Part shown: positions 6,352 through 6,720 of the stretch, one piece after another
Layout: each line of letters opens with the position of its first letter
How positions within the stretch are numbered: the first letter of the stretch is position 1
Source of the DNA: Candidatus Poribacteria bacterium
GTDB taxonomy: Bacteria > Poribacteria > WGA-4E > WGA-3G
NCBI GenBank assembly: GCA_009835515.1
Contig: VXXH01000468.1
Location: 1 to 6,720 of the forward strand
DNA length: 6,720 nt
Reading direction: 5' to 3'
The notes under the pieces: model-generated
Told to the model about the DNA's origin: nothing
Seen by the model: the letters and a program-made list of their open reading frames with translations, nothing else
Database searches by the model: none
Made by a program: the position numbers and the translations under genes

Positions 6352-6380
6352 ACTATACAGTCTGATCAATTATTTATTAA
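6352..6380 (-). promoter_or_regulatory. Predicted promoter for the isomerase gene, overlapping the toxin stop
   Basis: On the minus strand TTAATA (6380-6375, 4 of 6 matches) and TATAGT (6357-6352, 5 of 6 matches) are separated by exactly 17 bases. Transcription would start near 6345, about 32 bases before the ATG at 6313. The -35 element lies in the last codons of the upstream toxin gene, so the isomerase could be transcribed independently of the toxin-antitoxin pair. Consensus matching only. Confidence 0.4.
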
Positions 6381-6635
6381 TCGCACGTATTCATCGTGTG
6401 TTCCGATCCAAAACCAGAAGAAAGTGCCCTCTCTTTCGGAGGCAAGCGTACGATACTTAGGACCGACTCTTGCCGCCCAATAACTACGAACTTTCTTCAA
6501 GGTTAAAGATGGGTGTCGTGGGTTCTGTTTTAGGAGTGCAAAACTTTTATCAGCGAGCTGCTGAACATGGTACGGAAGGGCCGGGGAATGTTTCCGAAAT
6601 CGCTGAGTTTTTACGTGTTTTATATATCTTCGCAT
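6366..6635 (-). CDS. RelE/ParE-like toxin of a type II toxin-antitoxin pair
   Basis: This 89-residue basic protein resembles small RelE/ParE-superfamily toxins, common in cyanobacteria and Poribacteria and often annotated only as hypothetical. Visible features are an N-terminal helical part with LPYHVQQLADKSFALLKQNP (20-39), HPSL (41-44), KKV (47-49), the strand pair around WAARVGPKYRTLA (53-65), and the C-terminal WFWIGTHDEY (74-83), which in relatives reads much like FWIG-S/T-H-x-EYD-x-L. Proteins of this superfamily act either as ribosome-dependent mRNA endonucleases or as gyrase poisons; the sequence does not tell which applies here. The ATG at 6635 lies inside the end of the upstream antitoxin frame (16-base overlap), and AGCAGGT just before it could serve as a weak ribosome binding site. 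Translational coupling to the antitoxin is likely. The length is usual for the group, and the gene appears intact. Confidence 0.75.
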   Translation of the reverse strand: MRRYIKHVKTQRFRKHSPALPYHVQQLADKSFALLKQNPRHPSLTLKKVRSYWAARVGPKYRTLASEREGTFFWFWIGTHDEYVRLINN

Positions 6636-6720
6636 TTACCTGCTCGAAAATCAGTGAGTGCCTCCTCCGCGAATCGTTGAAGTTTTCCAGACTTAGCGTC
6701 TTCCTCAAACTGTTTATCCC
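6620..6720 (-). CDS. C-terminal end of the partner antitoxin (cut by the window edge)
   Basis: Reading the minus strand from the window's right end gives 32 open codons, beginning DKQFEEDAKSGKL and ending EEALTDFRAGKCEDI, before a TAA stop at 6622-6620. The sequence is acidic and helical and ends in EEAL-x-D-x-RAGK, a tail I associate with small antitoxin-like proteins encoded directly before toxins of the WFWIG-x-H-x-EY type. The frame overlaps the toxin start by 16 bases, in the antitoxin-first order usual for RelBE-like pairs. The N-terminal part, including any DNA-binding domain, lies beyond the window, so the family cannot be stated. The assignment rests on the short open frame, its composition and its overlap with the toxin. 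Confidence 0.65.
   Translation of the reverse strand, partial: DKQFEEDAKSGKLQRFAEEALTDFRAGKCEDI

Noticed and set aside
6008..6460. A 150-codon plus-strand frame antisense to the isomerase start and the toxin end
   Set aside because: It is antisense to two supported genes, has no similarity that I recognise and no plausible ribosome binding site.

Overview
The window looks like a piece of an uncultured, environmental bacterial genome of moderate GC, with Candidatus Poribacteria or a similar sponge, marine or soil lineage as the best guess. The reasons are the combination of a DUF6785/DUF6784-type polytopic membrane protein, a phytanoyl-CoA dioxygenase-like enzyme, a xylose-isomerase-like TIM-barrel 'sugar phosphate isomerase/epimerase', an SDR, and scattered small toxin-antitoxin pairs. 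This gene mix is typical of those genomes, but the assignment is inference and not proven by any marker gene.

Layout. Positions 1-252 are an AT-rich non-coding leader with a plausible sigma70 promoter just before the first gene. Positions 253-2181 (+) encode a 642-residue integral membrane protein of unknown function. Positions 2268-2785 (+) hold a HicA toxin and a HicB-like antitoxin whose reading frames overlap by 4 bp; the antitoxin ends just where its DNA-binding domain should begin. Positions 2844-5524 (+) form a tight three-gene run: a DUF2064/TIGR04282-type glycosyltransferase (GTG start), a classical SDR oxidoreductase, and a PhyH-family Fe(II)/2-oxoglutarate dioxygenase with a long uncharacterised C-terminal region. 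On the minus strand, a TIM-barrel isomerase/epimerase (5519-6313) converges on the dioxygenase, and the two stop codons are nested in a palindromic hexamer. At the right edge, also on the minus strand, lies a second toxin-antitoxin pair: a complete RelE/ParE-like toxin (6366-6635) and the C-terminal end of its upstream antitoxin (6620-6720, cut by the window).

How they may work together. The glycosyltransferase, SDR and dioxygenase are separated by only 18-20 bp, and the SDR and dioxygenase each have a Shine-Dalgarno sequence, so co-transcription is likely. With the convergent isomerase they look like a small-molecule or sugar-modifying set, but no substrate can be read from the sequence. The two toxin-antitoxin pairs are independent modules with opposite gene orders (toxin first on the left, antitoxin first on the right). 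No RNA genes, CRISPR arrays, insertion sequences or convincing factor-independent terminators were seen. No clearly new multi-gene system is evident. The items most worth a second look are the truncated HicB, the C-terminal region of the dioxygenase, and the poorly described right-hand toxin-antitoxin pair.
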